Of a stretch of DNA of 64,000 bases, positions 28,296 through 36,544 are shown in pieces (the stretch's first letter is position 1; each line of letters opens with the position of its first letter). Both the position numbers and the translations under genes were made by a program. The notes under the pieces were generated by a model, which was not told the DNA's origin, did no database searches, and was given only the letters and a program-made list of their open reading frames with translations. Where the stretch lies: NCBI RefSeq assembly GCF_014197055.1, contig NZ_JACIEW010000002.1, forward strand, positions 62,001 through 126,000, written 5' to 3'. This DNA comes from Devosia subaequoris (GTDB lineage: Bacteria > Pseudomonadota > Alphaproteobacteria > Rhizobiales > Devosiaceae).

Positions 28296-28747
28296 CAGCC
28301 CGTCACCGCAACCGACTGGTTCGACTCTAACTTTTCAAGCGCCGCCGCGACCGCATCAAACACCAGAAGGGTCGACATATGACGGGCCGGATAGCCGCGG
28401 ACCGGCTCGAGATATTTGAGATCTTCCCATTTCCCCGCGGGCGGCGCTCCATCGGCCTTGAGCATGTCGTGCATGGTCTGTCGCAACGCAAGAAAGTCAG
28501 TGACCGGCGTCCCGACGATTTCCCGCGCCACTACAGCCGCTGACGTCTGGCCCAGCGCGCAGGCTGAAATCTCGTGGCCATAGCCGACAATCACCCCGTC
28601 GCGCACAATCAGGTCAACCTCGACTACCGAGCCACACACGCGGCTGACCTTGCGCGCAGACGCGTCCGCAGCGGTCAACCGTCCCGGTTGGGGGGCATTG
28701 CCCGCAAGATCAAGAATCTTTTCGGAATAGAGATCGCTTAGCTCCAT
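28295..28747 (-). CDS. NifU/IscU-like iron-sulfur scaffold protein
   Basis: 150 residues of the IscU/NifU N-terminal fold. Cluster-binding Cys are expected in [11 protein letters not shown] (Cys38) and [12 protein letters not shown] (Cys63), both present. The third site, normally a Cys near the C-terminal helix, reads [15 protein letters not shown] with no Cys; this is a common variant of the alphaproteobacterial subgroup annotated as scaffold proteins. Its role as a true scaffold is therefore less sure. It is divergent from folE with about 150 bases between starts. Confidence 0.82.
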   Translation of the reverse strand: MELSDLYSEKILDLAGNAPQPGRLTAADASARKVSRVCGSVVEVDLIVRDGVIVGYGHEISACALGQTSAAVVAREIVGTPVTDFLALRQTMHDMLKADGAPPAGKWEDLKYLEPVRGYPARHMSTLLVFDAVAAALEKLESNQSVAVTG

Positions 28748-28898
28748 GATCGCGACAATTCTGTTCCTTGTTCCGGTGACGTTCCGCTTCTATATAGGGG
28801 TTCTCCCTCCGACTGTCAGGGGTTTGTGCTCCTGTCGAAAACTGACGCGTCGTTCGTCGCGTAGTGAGCAACGGTCGCAACGCAAGGAGCCGGACCCC

Positions 28899-29519
28899 AT
28901 GGACGCTCAGGTCAAGCCGCTCAAGCCTGTCCCCTCTGACATACCCGTGACGCGTCCCAGTCGTGAGGAGGCGGAAGCAGCCGTCCGTACACTCATTGCC
29001 TGGGCCGGTGACAATCCCAACCGCGAAGGCCTGCTCGAGACGCCCGCCCGCGTGGCCAAGGCCTATGGCGAACTTTTTGCTGGGTACGATCAGGACGCTG
29101 GCGAGGTCTTGTCCAAGACCTTCAAGGAGGTCGGCGGCTATGACGATCTGGTGCTGGTCAAGGGTATCCCCTTCTATGCCCATTGCGAACACCACATGGT
29201 GCCATTTTACGGGCAGGCCCACATTGCCTATCTCCCCCATGATGGGGTCGTCGGCCTTTCAAAGCTGGCTCGGCTGGTCGAAGTTTTCGCCCGTCGCCTG
29301 CAGACCCAGGAAACGATGACGGCGCAGATCATCGATGCCATCAACGAAAATCTGGGGCCGCGCGGCGCCGCAGTCCTGCTCGAAGCCGAGCACATGTGCA
29401 TGACCATGCGCGGCGTGAAGGCCCATGACGTAAAGACAGTCACGCATCGCTTCACCGGGGTTTTCGCCGAAGACCGCCAGGAGCAGGATCGCTTCTTTGC
29501 CATGGTCGGCCATCGCTGA
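28899..29519 (+). CDS. folE: GTP cyclohydrolase I
   Basis: The 206-residue protein carries the FolE-1A signature: the zinc ligands in [14 protein letters not shown] and [12 protein letters not shown], the substrate block [21 protein letters not shown], and the C-terminal [12 protein letters not shown]. It converts GTP to dihydroneopterin triphosphate, the first step of folate (and queuosine precursor) synthesis. ATG 28899 has AAGGAG 9-14 bases upstream; an upstream in-frame start at 28746 overlaps the divergent gene and is not protein-like. hisI, its usual neighbour, follows after an inserted AraC-type regulator. Confidence 0.97.
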   Translation: MDAQVKPLKPVPSDIPVTRPSREEAEAAVRTLIAWAGDNPNREGLLETPARVAKAYGELFAGYDQDAGEVLSKTFKEVGGYDDLVLVKGIPFYAHCEHHMVPFYGQAHIAYLPHDGVVGLSKLARLVEVFARRLQTQETMTAQIIDAINENLGPRGAAVLLEAEHMCMTMRGVKAHDVKTVTHRFTGVFAEDRQEQDRFFAMVGHR

Positions 29520-29601
29520 GGCGGGCGTAGAAGGACAAGCGCGATCAAATGCGCTCGTCAACATTGTGGCATAGACTGTCTGTCTCAAACGGGTCTGTGC
29601 C

Positions 29602-30435
29602 ATGTCAGTTGTTTCCAAAATGCTCTGGGTTCTGGAAAGCCGTTCGCGTGAACCGCTGAGCCTTGATGACTTGGCTTCTGTCACCGGCAAGTCGAGAAGC
29701 TATCTCTCGCGCGTCTTCCCCCTGGTCACCGGACACTCGGTAACCGCCTATCTCAGGGCGAGGCGGCTGAGTGATGCCGCTCGTCAACTGGCTGGAGGCG
29801 CACCCGACATCCTGTCGGTGGCGCTCGATGCCGGCTATGGCTCGCATGAGGCATTCACCCGCGCTTTTCGTGATCAGTTCGGCATCACGCCGCAACATGT
29901 CCGCCAGCAGCGCAATCTCGATGGGATCACCCTAGTGGAGCCTCTTAGAATGGATATAGCAGCCCCCGTCATCATTGAACCGCCCCGGTTCGAAAATCGC
30001 CCCGAGATGGTCTTTGCCGGCATTGCCGAACGCCATCCCATGAACAACCCGGCAGGTCTGCCCGCCCAGTGGCAACGCTTTCAGCCCCATATCGGCAGTA
30101 TCGATGGCGCCATTGCCGGGGTGGCATATGGCCTTGTCGGCGAAATCGCCGACAACCACTTTGAATATGTTGTCGCTGTGGAGATGCGTCATGGCGCAGA
30201 AATATCGTCCGAGCTCGAGCGTCTGGTGGTTCCGGCATTAAAATGGGCGCGGTTTACCCATGGCGGCGACCTATCCACCATTCGGCAGAGCATCGGCGCC
30301 GCCGAACAGTGGCTAAGTGACAACGGACACGAACCGAGCGAAGCCAGCTATAGCTTCTTGGAGTATTATGGGCCGGCCTTTGACGCTCGTAGCGGTAGCG
30401 GTGACATAGAGATCTGGTTTGGCTTGAAGTCCTGA
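29602..30435 (+). CDS. AraC-family regulator with GyrI-like effector domain
   Basis: 277 residues. The first 105 form the AraC double helix-turn-helix ([19 protein letters not shown] and [19 protein letters not shown], then [10 protein letters not shown]). The remaining 160 are a GyrI-like/SOUL-type small-molecule-binding domain ([36 protein letters not shown]). This is the Rob/SoxS-EffB type: HTH first, effector second. It probably responds to a hydrophobic ligand or drug. It lies between folE and hisI, which are usually adjacent, and so looks like a late insertion. Confidence 0.88.
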   Translation: MSVVSKMLWVLESRSREPLSLDDLASVTGKSRSYLSRVFPLVTGHSVTAYLRARRLSDAARQLAGGAPDILSVALDAGYGSHEAFTRAFRDQFGITPQHVRQQRNLDGITLVEPLRMDIAAPVIIEPPRFENRPEMVFAGIAERHPMNNPAGLPAQWQRFQPHIGSIDGAIAGVAYGLVGEIADNHFEYVVAVEMRHGAEISSELERLVVPALKWARFTHGGDLSTIRQSIGAAEQWLSDNGHEPSEASYSFLEYYGPAFDARSGSGDIEIWFGLKS

Positions 30436-30450
30436 ACTCTTCCATTCCGC

Positions 30451-30502
30451 CATGATGCGCGCTAGAGCCTCGGCATCCGCACGAGCAATGGCGCGCATCA
30501 TG
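30451..30502. promoter_or_regulatory. Exact 12-bp inverted repeat covering the hisI start codon
   Basis: CATGATGCGCGC (30451-30462) is the exact reverse complement of GCGCGCATCATG (30491-30502), with a 28-base loop. The right arm contains the ATG used for hisI (30500-30502). In the mRNA the stem would hide the start codon and its ribosome site. It lies just after the AraC-type gene's stop, so it could also act as a terminator-like structure. Confidence 0.55.
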
Positions 30503-30952
30503 ACCATTTCATTCGCTGACCCTAAAAGCTTCGATCATACCGAACTGGAAGAAGGCACGACCTTCGCCCCACGCTTTGATGCCAACGGCCTGCTGACCGT
30601 GGTCACCACCGAGGATGGCACCAACGACATTCTCATGGTCGCGCATATGAATGCGGAAACCCTGTCGCTGACCCTGGAAACCGGCATCGCCCATTATTGG
30701 TCCCGCTCGCGCAAGGCGGTCTGGAAGAAGGGCGAAACCTCGGGCGAATTGCAGGAAGTGGTCGAGTTGCGCACCGATTGCGACCAGGATTGCCTGGTGA
30801 TGGTGGTGCGCCAGACCGGGCGCGGCGCCGCCTGTCACACCGGCCGCAAATCCTGTTTCTACCGACGGGTGTTGAACGAACAGGGCCAGGCCCGGCTTGA
30901 AGACACCGGCCTGCCCCGCCTGTTTGACCCCAAGGATGTTTATGGCGGTTAG
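30500..30952 (+). CDS. hisI: Phosphoribosyl-AMP cyclohydrolase
   Basis: About 150 residues of the HisI family. [30 protein letters not shown], the zinc site [19 protein letters not shown], and [12 protein letters not shown] are diagnostic. It opens the purine ring of phosphoribosyl-AMP in histidine synthesis, using zinc and magnesium. ATG 30500 puts the family start at [11 protein letters not shown]; earlier in-frame ATGs from 30452 lie in a palindrome. Length is normal. The stop overlaps the rhomboid gene's stop by four bases on the other strand. Confidence 0.95.
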   Translation: MTISFADPKSFDHTELEEGTTFAPRFDANGLLTVVTTEDGTNDILMVAHMNAETLSLTLETGIAHYWSRSRKAVWKKGETSGELQEVVELRTDCDQDCLVMVVRQTGRGAACHTGRKSCFYRRVLNEQGQARLEDTGLPRLFDPKDVYGG

Positions 30953-31683
30953 GATTTCCGCTCGAACAGCGGAACCAGCAGGAAACCAGCGGCAAACCCG
31001 CCAAGATGGGCCTGCCAGGCAATGGATAGCGCGCTGCCCGTCAGCAACGGCACCAGTGGCACCGCCGCATTCAATGCCAGCCAGATCAACGTGAAAAAAC
31101 GCGAGCGCGGATTGACGAACACCTCCCGCAGGCTCGCCAGCCGCCGCCCCAGCACTACCGGCTCGCCAGTTTCCGCGTCGCGCGCCATCAGCACGGGTTG
31201 GAACATGAAGCGAATGGCCGCGCCAGTCAGGCCCGCAACGCCACCGGATGCCCCGATCAGGTAGACCTGGCTATACAATGTGGTTGCCGCAAACAGAGCC
31301 GCGCCAGCAAAGGCCGAAATCAGGAACAGGAACAGCATCGGCCCGGCCCCATACCGACGCACTACGGGGGTCGCGAAGATCGCCAACCAGGCAACATTGA
31401 TCAATAAATGCTCCCAACCGGCATGCAGGAGCGCATGTGTGAAGGGCGTCCAGATCAAGGGAATGGCGATACTCGGATCAACCCCCGCAACCACGATTCG
31501 ATAAGGCTGGAATGCGAACCAAAACAGCAGATCCACCTGGCCATCAGGGTTAAGAACCAGGGTTGATGCCAGATGAATGGCGATCAATACACCCGCCAGG
31601 GCCGTTATCGATAGCGGCAACAGAAACACCGGCTCACGCCCCTCAGGCTCCTGGGATACCGGCGCGCTCTCTTGTTCATTCAT
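30949..31683 (-). CDS. Rhomboid-family intramembrane serine protease
   Basis: A 244-residue membrane protein with six or seven helices. TM2 has [18 protein letters not shown] (the conserved His/Asn loop), TM4 has [16 protein letters not shown] with nucleophile Ser146 in GASG, and TM6 has [12 protein letters not shown] with His226, completing the Ser-His dyad. The family cleaves transmembrane substrates. The N-terminal 18 residues are acidic and cytoplasmic. It faces hisI and shares four bases at the stops. A CtrA-like site lies between its start and the divergent PAS gene. Confidence 0.9.
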   Translation of the reverse strand: MNEQESAPVSQEPEGREPVFLLPLSITALAGVLIAIHLASTLVLNPDGQVDLLFWFAFQPYRIVVAGVDPSIAIPLIWTPFTHALLHAGWEHLLINVAWLAIFATPVVRRYGAGPMLFLFLISAFAGAALFAATTLYSQVYLIGASGGVAGLTGAAIRFMFQPVLMARDAETGEPVVLGRRLASLREVFVNPRSRFFTLIWLALNAAVPLVPLLTGSALSIAWQAHLGGFAAGFLLVPLFERKS

Positions 31684-31756
31684 CGGCAAGTCCCCAAGGT
31701 ACCGGTAGGCTGCCGCACTGCTCGCGCTTTTCCACACTTGGCCACAGACGTTAACC

Positions 31757-31771
31757 TTAACTAATCTTTAA
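31757..31771. promoter_or_regulatory. CtrA-type box between divergent rhomboid and PAS genes
   Basis: TTAA-CTAATCT-TTAA fits TTAA-N7-TTAA with correct spacing; an extra GTTAACC lies at 31750-31756. It is 74-88 bases upstream of the rhomboid start and 95-109 bases upstream of the PAS gene start, so either or both could be controlled by CtrA. Confidence 0.45.
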
Positions 31772-31865
31772 GCGCGCCACGAGCGCTGCATTTTGCGATT
31801 GTTCCTGAAGCGCGGCCCACTCCTTGCGGAGAGGGTCTCAACGCCTCAAATTGCGGGTCCGAACG

Positions 31866-32519
31866 ATGCAGATGCCGAGCACCAAGACACTTTATACATA
31901 TTGGAACACGATTCGGGGTTCCCGCAGCGCGCCGGACCGTCGCGACATCGATCCGACACGTATTCGTGAGGCGCTGGCCAACACCTTCATTCTCGAGCTC
32001 GACAGCGCCGACAAATTCTCCTTCCGCCTGGCCGGTTCGCATTTGTGCACCAGCTACTGCCGTGAATTGAAGGGCCGCTCCTTCTCCGCGCTCTGGCACG
32101 ACCGCGACAGCGATGCCATGGACACCCTGATCCGCGCCGTCACAGAAGACCACGCCGTGGCCTTGGTGACATTCCAGGGCACCACCGCCCTGCACACCAA
32201 GGTGAGCTTTGAGACCATTCTCATGCCCCTGCGCCACAATGGTTCGACCCACACCCGCATCCTGGGCGCCATGTCGGCTGTCGAAGAGCCCTATTGGCTC
32301 GGCGTGCAGCCAGTCCTCGAACAGCGGATCACCGGCCTCCGGCTGATCTGGCCGGACGAAGTCCCAGCCGAGGAATCCGTAAGCGAAGTCCTGGCTAGTG
32401 TGGTCAACGACTCCGAGTATGGTTCATCGGTGCAGCCCTCTGCCATGCCAACCACGGTTTATGGCCGGACCGCCCGCCGTTACGCTCATCTTGCCGTTAT
32501 CGACGGTGGCCGGAACTGA
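31866..32519 (+). CDS. PAS-domain protein (PAS_5/DUF1578-like)
   Basis: About 217 residues. The first 155 form an alphaproteobacterial PAS-fold: LYTYWNTIRGSRSAPDRRDI then FILELDSADKFSFRLAGSHLC, LKGRSFSALW, and a central strand pair ending ILGAMSAVEEPYWLG. This order (Y-W, PDR-DIDP, FR-AG) is the PAS_5 (PF07310) pattern of Hyphomicrobiales. No output domain follows; the last 60 residues are low-complexity. It may sense a small ligand and act on a partner, for example the PilZ protein encoded 105 bases downstream. Confidence 0.82.
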   Translation: MQMPSTKTLYTYWNTIRGSRSAPDRRDIDPTRIREALANTFILELDSADKFSFRLAGSHLCTSYCRELKGRSFSALWHDRDSDAMDTLIRAVTEDHAVALVTFQGTTALHTKVSFETILMPLRHNGSTHTRILGAMSAVEEPYWLGVQPVLEQRITGLRLIWPDEVPAEESVSEVLASVVNDSEYGSSVQPSAMPTTVYGRTARRYAHLAVIDGGRN

Positions 32520-32623
32520 TTGGTCGCCTTTAAGCGACCTATTCGGCCCAATTCTCATTAAGCGTTAACCAAGCACAGCTAAGTTTGCTGTGGTTTTCCC
32601 CAGTGCGCGGAACAGGTTGACGC

Positions 32624-33256
32624 ATGCTCAGTGACGACATTTCTGCTCCACGGCCCATTGCCAGCCTGCACGCAGGTGCGGGAGACCGCCGTTTTCAGCG
32701 CGTCAACGTTTCGATTTTGGGCCGCTATATGTTGGCGGACCGTCGTGAATTTCCGTGCCAGGTTTTGTCCATGTCCCCCGGCGACGCCGTGGTGATTGCT
32801 CCGGTTCCCGGCATCGTCGGCGAACGGATTATCGCTTATCTCGACCATTTGGGCCGGGTCGAAGGAACGATCCTGTCTCAGGTCGATGGCGGCTTTATCA
32901 TGGATATTGCGGCATCGTCCCGCAAGCGCGACAAGATGGCAGCACAGCTCACCTGGCTGGCCAACAAGGATATTCTCAATCTTCCCGAGGATCGCCGCCA
33001 CGAGCGCGTTGTCCCCGATATCCGCCACTCAACCGTCGTGCTGGATGATGGTCGGCGCTACAACTGCAAGATCATCGACATCTCGCTTTCGGGCGCTGCC
33101 GTCGAGCTCGATGTGCGCCCGGCCATGGGCACTCCTATCACGTTGGGCCGCATGCGCGCCCGCGTCGTCCGCCATTTCCAAAATGGCGTCGCCGTGGAAT
33201 TCGCGGCCGCTCAGGAAATGCTCACCGTGGTGCAGCAGAACCTGCGCATGAACTGA
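32624..33256 (+). CDS. Double PilZ-domain protein (c-di-GMP receptor type)
   Basis: 210 residues with two PilZ folds. The first starts RRFQRVNVSILGRYM (22-36) with a weaker second motif (VLSMSPGDAV); the second starts RRHERVV (124-130) with DISLSGAAVEL (152-162), the good match to R-x-x-x-R ... [DN]-x-S-x-x-G. Only the second is likely to bind c-di-GMP fully. This two-domain layout is common in Hyphomicrobiales. Such proteins tie c-di-GMP to motility or polysaccharide. It follows a PAS protein and precedes an exported PF06035 peptidase. Confidence 0.85.
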   Translation: MLSDDISAPRPIASLHAGAGDRRFQRVNVSILGRYMLADRREFPCQVLSMSPGDAVVIAPVPGIVGERIIAYLDHLGRVEGTILSQVDGGFIMDIAASSRKRDKMAAQLTWLANKDILNLPEDRRHERVVPDIRHSTVVLDDGRRYNCKIIDISLSGAAVELDVRPAMGTPITLGRMRARVVRHFQNGVAVEFAAAQEMLTVVQQNLRMN

Positions 33257-33455
33257 GCCCGACCGGGCTGGCAACTACGCGACCCGTTCCGCTCGACCCA
33301 GGTGGCATGCACCAGCGCACCAGTGCGTTCACCACCGCATCATGGTCAACAAATCCCTATAAGTATCGATAAAACACGCATAAAAACTGCGTGGCACTTT
33401 TCGGATCGGGGCAATCGGCCGTCCCTAGTGTGGTCTCCATCAGGGAGACGACACC

Positions 33456-34079
33456 ATGACATTGATCAAGAAGGGACTGCTAGCAGGGCTACTTACCGCT
33501 CTCTTCGCAATCGCCCAGGCTGCTCCGAGCGCCGCACTCGACCTTACCAACGTGGCCTATGTCCAGACCAATTCTGGCACAACCTCGATCCCAGTCGGAC
33601 ACCTGGAGTTCTGCAACTCCAACCCGGCTGAATGCCGCGGCTATGACCGCGTTGAGCCCGCGACTGTGCTGGACGATCGCAATTGGCAGCAGCTCGTTTC
33701 CGTCAACGCCTACTACAACCAGAACGTCATTCCGGTCACCGACCAGGATCTCTACAAGGTCGCCGAGTTCTGGACCTACCCGAACGGCTATGGCGACTGC
33801 GAGGATTTCGCGCTCGCCAAGCGCCGCGACCTGATCAACTCAGGCTGGCACCCCTCGACGCTGATGATCGCCGTCGTCAAGGAAGCCAATGGCAATGGCC
33901 ACGCCGTGCTGATCGCTCGAACAGATCGCGGGGACCTCGTCCTCGACAACCAGGCCGGCACCATTCGTCTCTGGAGCGAAACCCCCTACAAGTTCATCAA
34001 GCGCCAGTCGCAGGCCCATGCCGGCCAATGGGTCGACATGATCGACAACCGGGTGCTGGTCGTCGCTGCCGCCAACTGA
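33456..34079 (+). CDS. Exported transglutaminase-like cysteine peptidase (PF06035)
   Basis: 207 residues with a signal peptide (GLLAGLLTALFAIAQAAPSA, cleavage near AALD) and the bacterial transglutaminase-like cysteine proteinase fold. The triad is Cys115 (GYGDCEDFAL), His149 (NGHAVL) and Asp164 (LVLDNQ). PF06035 includes LapG, which releases surface adhesins, but most alphaproteobacterial members lack a nearby LapD. It should act in the periplasm. GGGAG stands 10 bases before ATG 33456. The adjacent PilZ gene makes a c-di-GMP link attractive but unproven. Confidence 0.85.
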   Translation: MTLIKKGLLAGLLTALFAIAQAAPSAALDLTNVAYVQTNSGTTSIPVGHLEFCNSNPAECRGYDRVEPATVLDDRNWQQLVSVNAYYNQNVIPVTDQDLYKVAEFWTYPNGYGDCEDFALAKRRDLINSGWHPSTLMIAVVKEANGNGHAVLIARTDRGDLVLDNQAGTIRLWSETPYKFIKRQSQAHAGQWVDMIDNRVLVVAAAN

Positions 34080-34103
34080 CAAGTTTCCGGACCCCGCCCC
34101 AAG

Positions 34104-34161
34104 CCTATCCCTGATAGGGGTCTGAAGAGCCAGGCCGGTCATGCGCAAGCGTGGCCGGCCT
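34104..34161. terminator. Cluster of hairpins between two converging genes
   Basis: CCTATC-CCT-GATAGG (34104-34118) and AGGCCGG (34132-34138) paired with CCGGCCT (34155-34161) lie between the PF06035 gene and the converging membrane-protein gene. Neither stem is followed by a clear T-run, so this is a modest candidate for a two-way terminator. Confidence 0.35.
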
Positions 34162-34186
34162 CGCTGTATCTAGCGCAAACCGGAAA

Positions 34187-34513
34187 TTACGGGCGGAAAG
34201 CCACGTAGATGCTCATGAAGAAGAGCCCGGTGATAAAGGCCCAACCAAAAGCCACCAGGGCCGAGATCAGGACAGACGGCATCGAGATCGTGCCGTCCTC
34301 CTCATGGCTCCAGCCTACCTGCAACAGGATATAGGGACCGCACACAAAGCTCATCGCCAGATTGCCCAGCGAGGCCAGGTAAGACCGGCCGTCCCACCGC
34401 AGCATGGCCTGCTGGCGCGTGATCCATTGGTACAGGTGCGTCCCGGCCCCCGCCATGCAAAGGCCCACACCTATGATGAATGCCGCAAGCAAAAGTTCTC
34501 TGGTCATGCCCAT
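34187..34513 (-). CDS. Small inner-membrane protein of unknown function
   Basis: 108 residues with three hydrophobic segments: LLLAAFIIGVGLCMAGAG, SLGNLAMSFVCGPYILLQ and LISALVAFGWAFITGLFFMS. The pattern (E-L-L, G-x-x-x-x-W-G-R-S-Y-L near the middle, GWAFITGLFF end) recurs in Hyphomicrobiales small membrane proteins that have a DUF only. ATG 34513 is chosen; ATG 34507 has an equally good purine-rich leader. The gene diverges from the next unknown gene with about 105 bases between starts. Function unknown. Confidence 0.75.
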   Translation of the reverse strand: MGMTRELLLAAFIIGVGLCMAGAGTHLYQWITRQQAMLRWDGRSYLASLGNLAMSFVCGPYILLQVGWSHEEDGTISMPSVLISALVAFGWAFITGLFFMSIYVAFRP

Positions 34514-34617
34514 CCCCTGCCATCTGCCTACGCAGCGCGAATATTTACCCTTTGTTAAGCATATTGCGCCCCCTAATGGATGTCACCCCGAAGCGAGAAT
34601 TCTGGTTAATTTCCACC

Positions 34618-35304
34618 ATGGCGGCCTCAGGCACTGACGAGAACGCTGCGGCAGGTAGCAAGGGCCAGCTCGCCTACAACCTTGCCGGAATTGCTCTGAT
34701 TGTCCTGCTAGTGGCGGTGGGCGTGGCCTATCTGATTGACCAGACGGCTCGAAACGCGCAGCGCCCCCTACCGAGCCTGCTCGATGCAGACCCGATCACG
34801 CAGACCGTCGCCGGGCGGGAACTGCACATTCCCACGGCCTGGTTCCGCTTTGGCGAGTCCATCACGCCCGGCTTTGTCAGCCAGGTCGATCTGGTCTTCG
34901 CGCTTCCGCTGATCGCCGGCCAGCAGCCTACACTGGTCGAGGTGACGCTGATCTCACGCGGCGGCGCGCGCGCCAGCAGTGCACTGCTAGATGCGGTTTA
35001 TCTGCACCAATTTGCCGAGAACTCTGTGGGCGGCATTCCCGGACTGGTGGGCAAGCCGCTGCTCGCGATCGATGGATATGCCGACGAAACGGTCTGGTAC
35101 GACCCACTCTCGCCTGCGCCTTTCGTCGCCAAATGCGCCGCAGCGCCCGATCCGAGCCGTTCGGATCGTTGTCTGAGGACGATCCATCTGCCCAACGGGC
35201 TGGCCGCCATCCTCAGTTTCGACGCCGAGGCGCTTGTCGCCTGGCGTCAGTTCGACGCCGAGCTCGCCCAGTGGCTGGGCAAGATCGGCGCGTTGGATAC
35301 CTAG
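34618..35304 (+). CDS. Single-pass membrane-anchored protein of unknown function
   Basis: About 228 residues. After a short acidic N-terminus there is one membrane helix (LAGIALIVLLVAVGVAYLI, about 24-42), so the rest is probably periplasmic. The body has a TVAGRELHIPTAWFRFGE block, a lysine-poor alpha-beta sequence, and a LRTIHLPNGLAAILSFDAEAL strand pair. I do not recognise a family. ATG 34618 keeps the anchor near the start; ATG 34576 is possible. Its stop overlaps by three bases the stop of the DUF3126 gene on the other strand. Confidence 0.7.
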   Translation: MAASGTDENAAAGSKGQLAYNLAGIALIVLLVAVGVAYLIDQTARNAQRPLPSLLDADPITQTVAGRELHIPTAWFRFGESITPGFVSQVDLVFALPLIAGQQPTLVEVTLISRGGARASSALLDAVYLHQFAENSVGGIPGLVGKPLLAIDGYADETVWYDPLSPAPFVAKCAAAPDPSRSDRCLRTIHLPNGLAAILSFDAEALVAWRQFDAELAQWLGKIGALDT

Positions 35305-35519
35305 TCGATATCGTCCAGGTCGATGTCCAGGATCGACATGGAGAACATATAGGACTTGTCGCCATCTTCATCGTCGAGGTGGATCAACCCGATCGACTCC
35401 TCGCCGATGAACACTTCAACGGAATCGTTCAGCTTTGGCCGCGGGCGGACATCAATGTTGCGGTTGTTGAAGGTGCGTTGCAGAAATTTCTGCAGCTTGA
35501 TGATCTCGGGGTGGTTCAC
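35301..35519 (-). CDS. DUF3126 family protein
   Basis: A 72-residue acidic protein. IKLQKFLQRTFNNRNIDVRPRP and DSVEVFIGEESIGLIHLDDEDGDKSY match the DUF3126 (PF11324) pattern, a small family found in Alphaproteobacteria and usually encoded next to cysE, as here (35636-36463, same strand). Its function is unknown. Confidence 0.88.
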   Translation of the reverse strand: MNHPEIIKLQKFLQRTFNNRNIDVRPRPKLNDSVEVFIGEESIGLIHLDDEDGDKSYMFSMSILDIDLDDID

Positions 35520-35635
35520 GGAAACATGTCCTGCTGGTTGCGTTGAGGCGGCAATCTAGTGTCTCGATGAAGCCTGACAACCCCCACACGGACCAATTTA
35601 CCGGTAACAACCGGCCCGAGCAGCTTGCCCCGGCG

Positions 35636-36463
35636 CTATTTTGACCCGTCGTGAACCAGCACCATTTGATCCATCACAAGTGCGGGCTGTGCGCAACCAG
35701 CCTCACCAATCACTTTCGCTGGCACACCAGCCACAGTCGTGCGCGGCGGCACTTCCTTGAGTACGACGGACCCTGCGCCGATGCGGCTGCAATCACCGAC
35801 CTTGATATTGCCCAAAACCTTGGCTCCGGCGCCGATCAACACGCCATTGCCGATCTTGGGGTGACGATCCTGATCCGCCTTGCCGGTGCCGCCCAGCGTG
35901 ACATTTTGCAGGATGGAAACATTGTCCCCCACAACGGCAGTTTCGCCGATCACCAATCCGGTGCCATGATCGAGCATGACGCCCCTGCCCATGGGCACGG
36001 CCGGGTTGACATCGACCTGGAACACCTGGCTCGACCGGCTTTGCAAGTAGAGCGCAAAATCCCGACGCCCCGATTTGAGCATCGCGTGGGCAAAACGATG
36101 GGTCTGGATCGCCTGATAGCCCTTGAAATAGAGCAGCGGCTCGATGGCTCGGTGACAGGCCGGATCCCGCTCCAGCGTGGCCGCAAGATCCACCCGGGCA
36201 GCCTGACCGATTTCGGGATGGTCGCGCAGGGTTTCTGCGAAGCCCTGGCGGATCATGTCCGCTGACACATCCTCATGGTCGAGACGCGTCGCCAGACGGT
36301 GCGCCAGCGCCTCTTCCAAAGTGTCGTGATTGAGAATGGTGGAGAGAACTAGATTGGCCAGGAAAGGCTCATTGTCGAGCACCTGACGAGCGCCAGCACG
36401 AACAGCCTCCCAGACCGGGTCAACCGCCTGGATCTGGGGGGAAATCTTGGCATTTCCGCTCAT
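35636..36463 (-). CDS. cysE: Serine O-acetyltransferase
   Basis: The 275-residue protein has the CysE layout: helical N-terminal SATase domain (about 15-140), then left-handed beta-helix repeats. GVMLDHGTGLVIGETAVVGDNVSI contains the catalytic His (LDHGTG), followed by QNVTLGGTGKADQDRHPKIG. It makes O-acetylserine, the acceptor for sulfide in cysteine synthesis, joining the reduced-sulfur end of the pathway fed by cysDNC earlier in the window. A DUF3126 gene lies downstream. The long C-terminal tail suggests feedback and CysK-binding regions. Confidence 0.95.
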   Translation of the reverse strand: MSGNAKISPQIQAVDPVWEAVRAGARQVLDNEPFLANLVLSTILNHDTLEEALAHRLATRLDHEDVSADMIRQGFAETLRDHPEIGQAARVDLAATLERDPACHRAIEPLLYFKGYQAIQTHRFAHAMLKSGRRDFALYLQSRSSQVFQVDVNPAVPMGRGVMLDHGTGLVIGETAVVGDNVSILQNVTLGGTGKADQDRHPKIGNGVLIGAGAKVLGNIKVGDCSRIGAGSVVLKEVPPRTTVAGVPAKVIGEAGCAQPALVMDQMVLVHDGSK

Positions 36464-36544
36464 GTCGCGAGTCTCCGCTTCATCGATAGATGCCGATATA
36501 GGCTACATCATTTCACTGTTCAAAGCCAAAGGTGCCCAATTGGT

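Noticed and set aside
34544..34558. CtrA-like TTTA-CCCTTTG-TTAA between two divergent unknown genes
   Set aside because: One mismatch in the first half-site; left as a note only.
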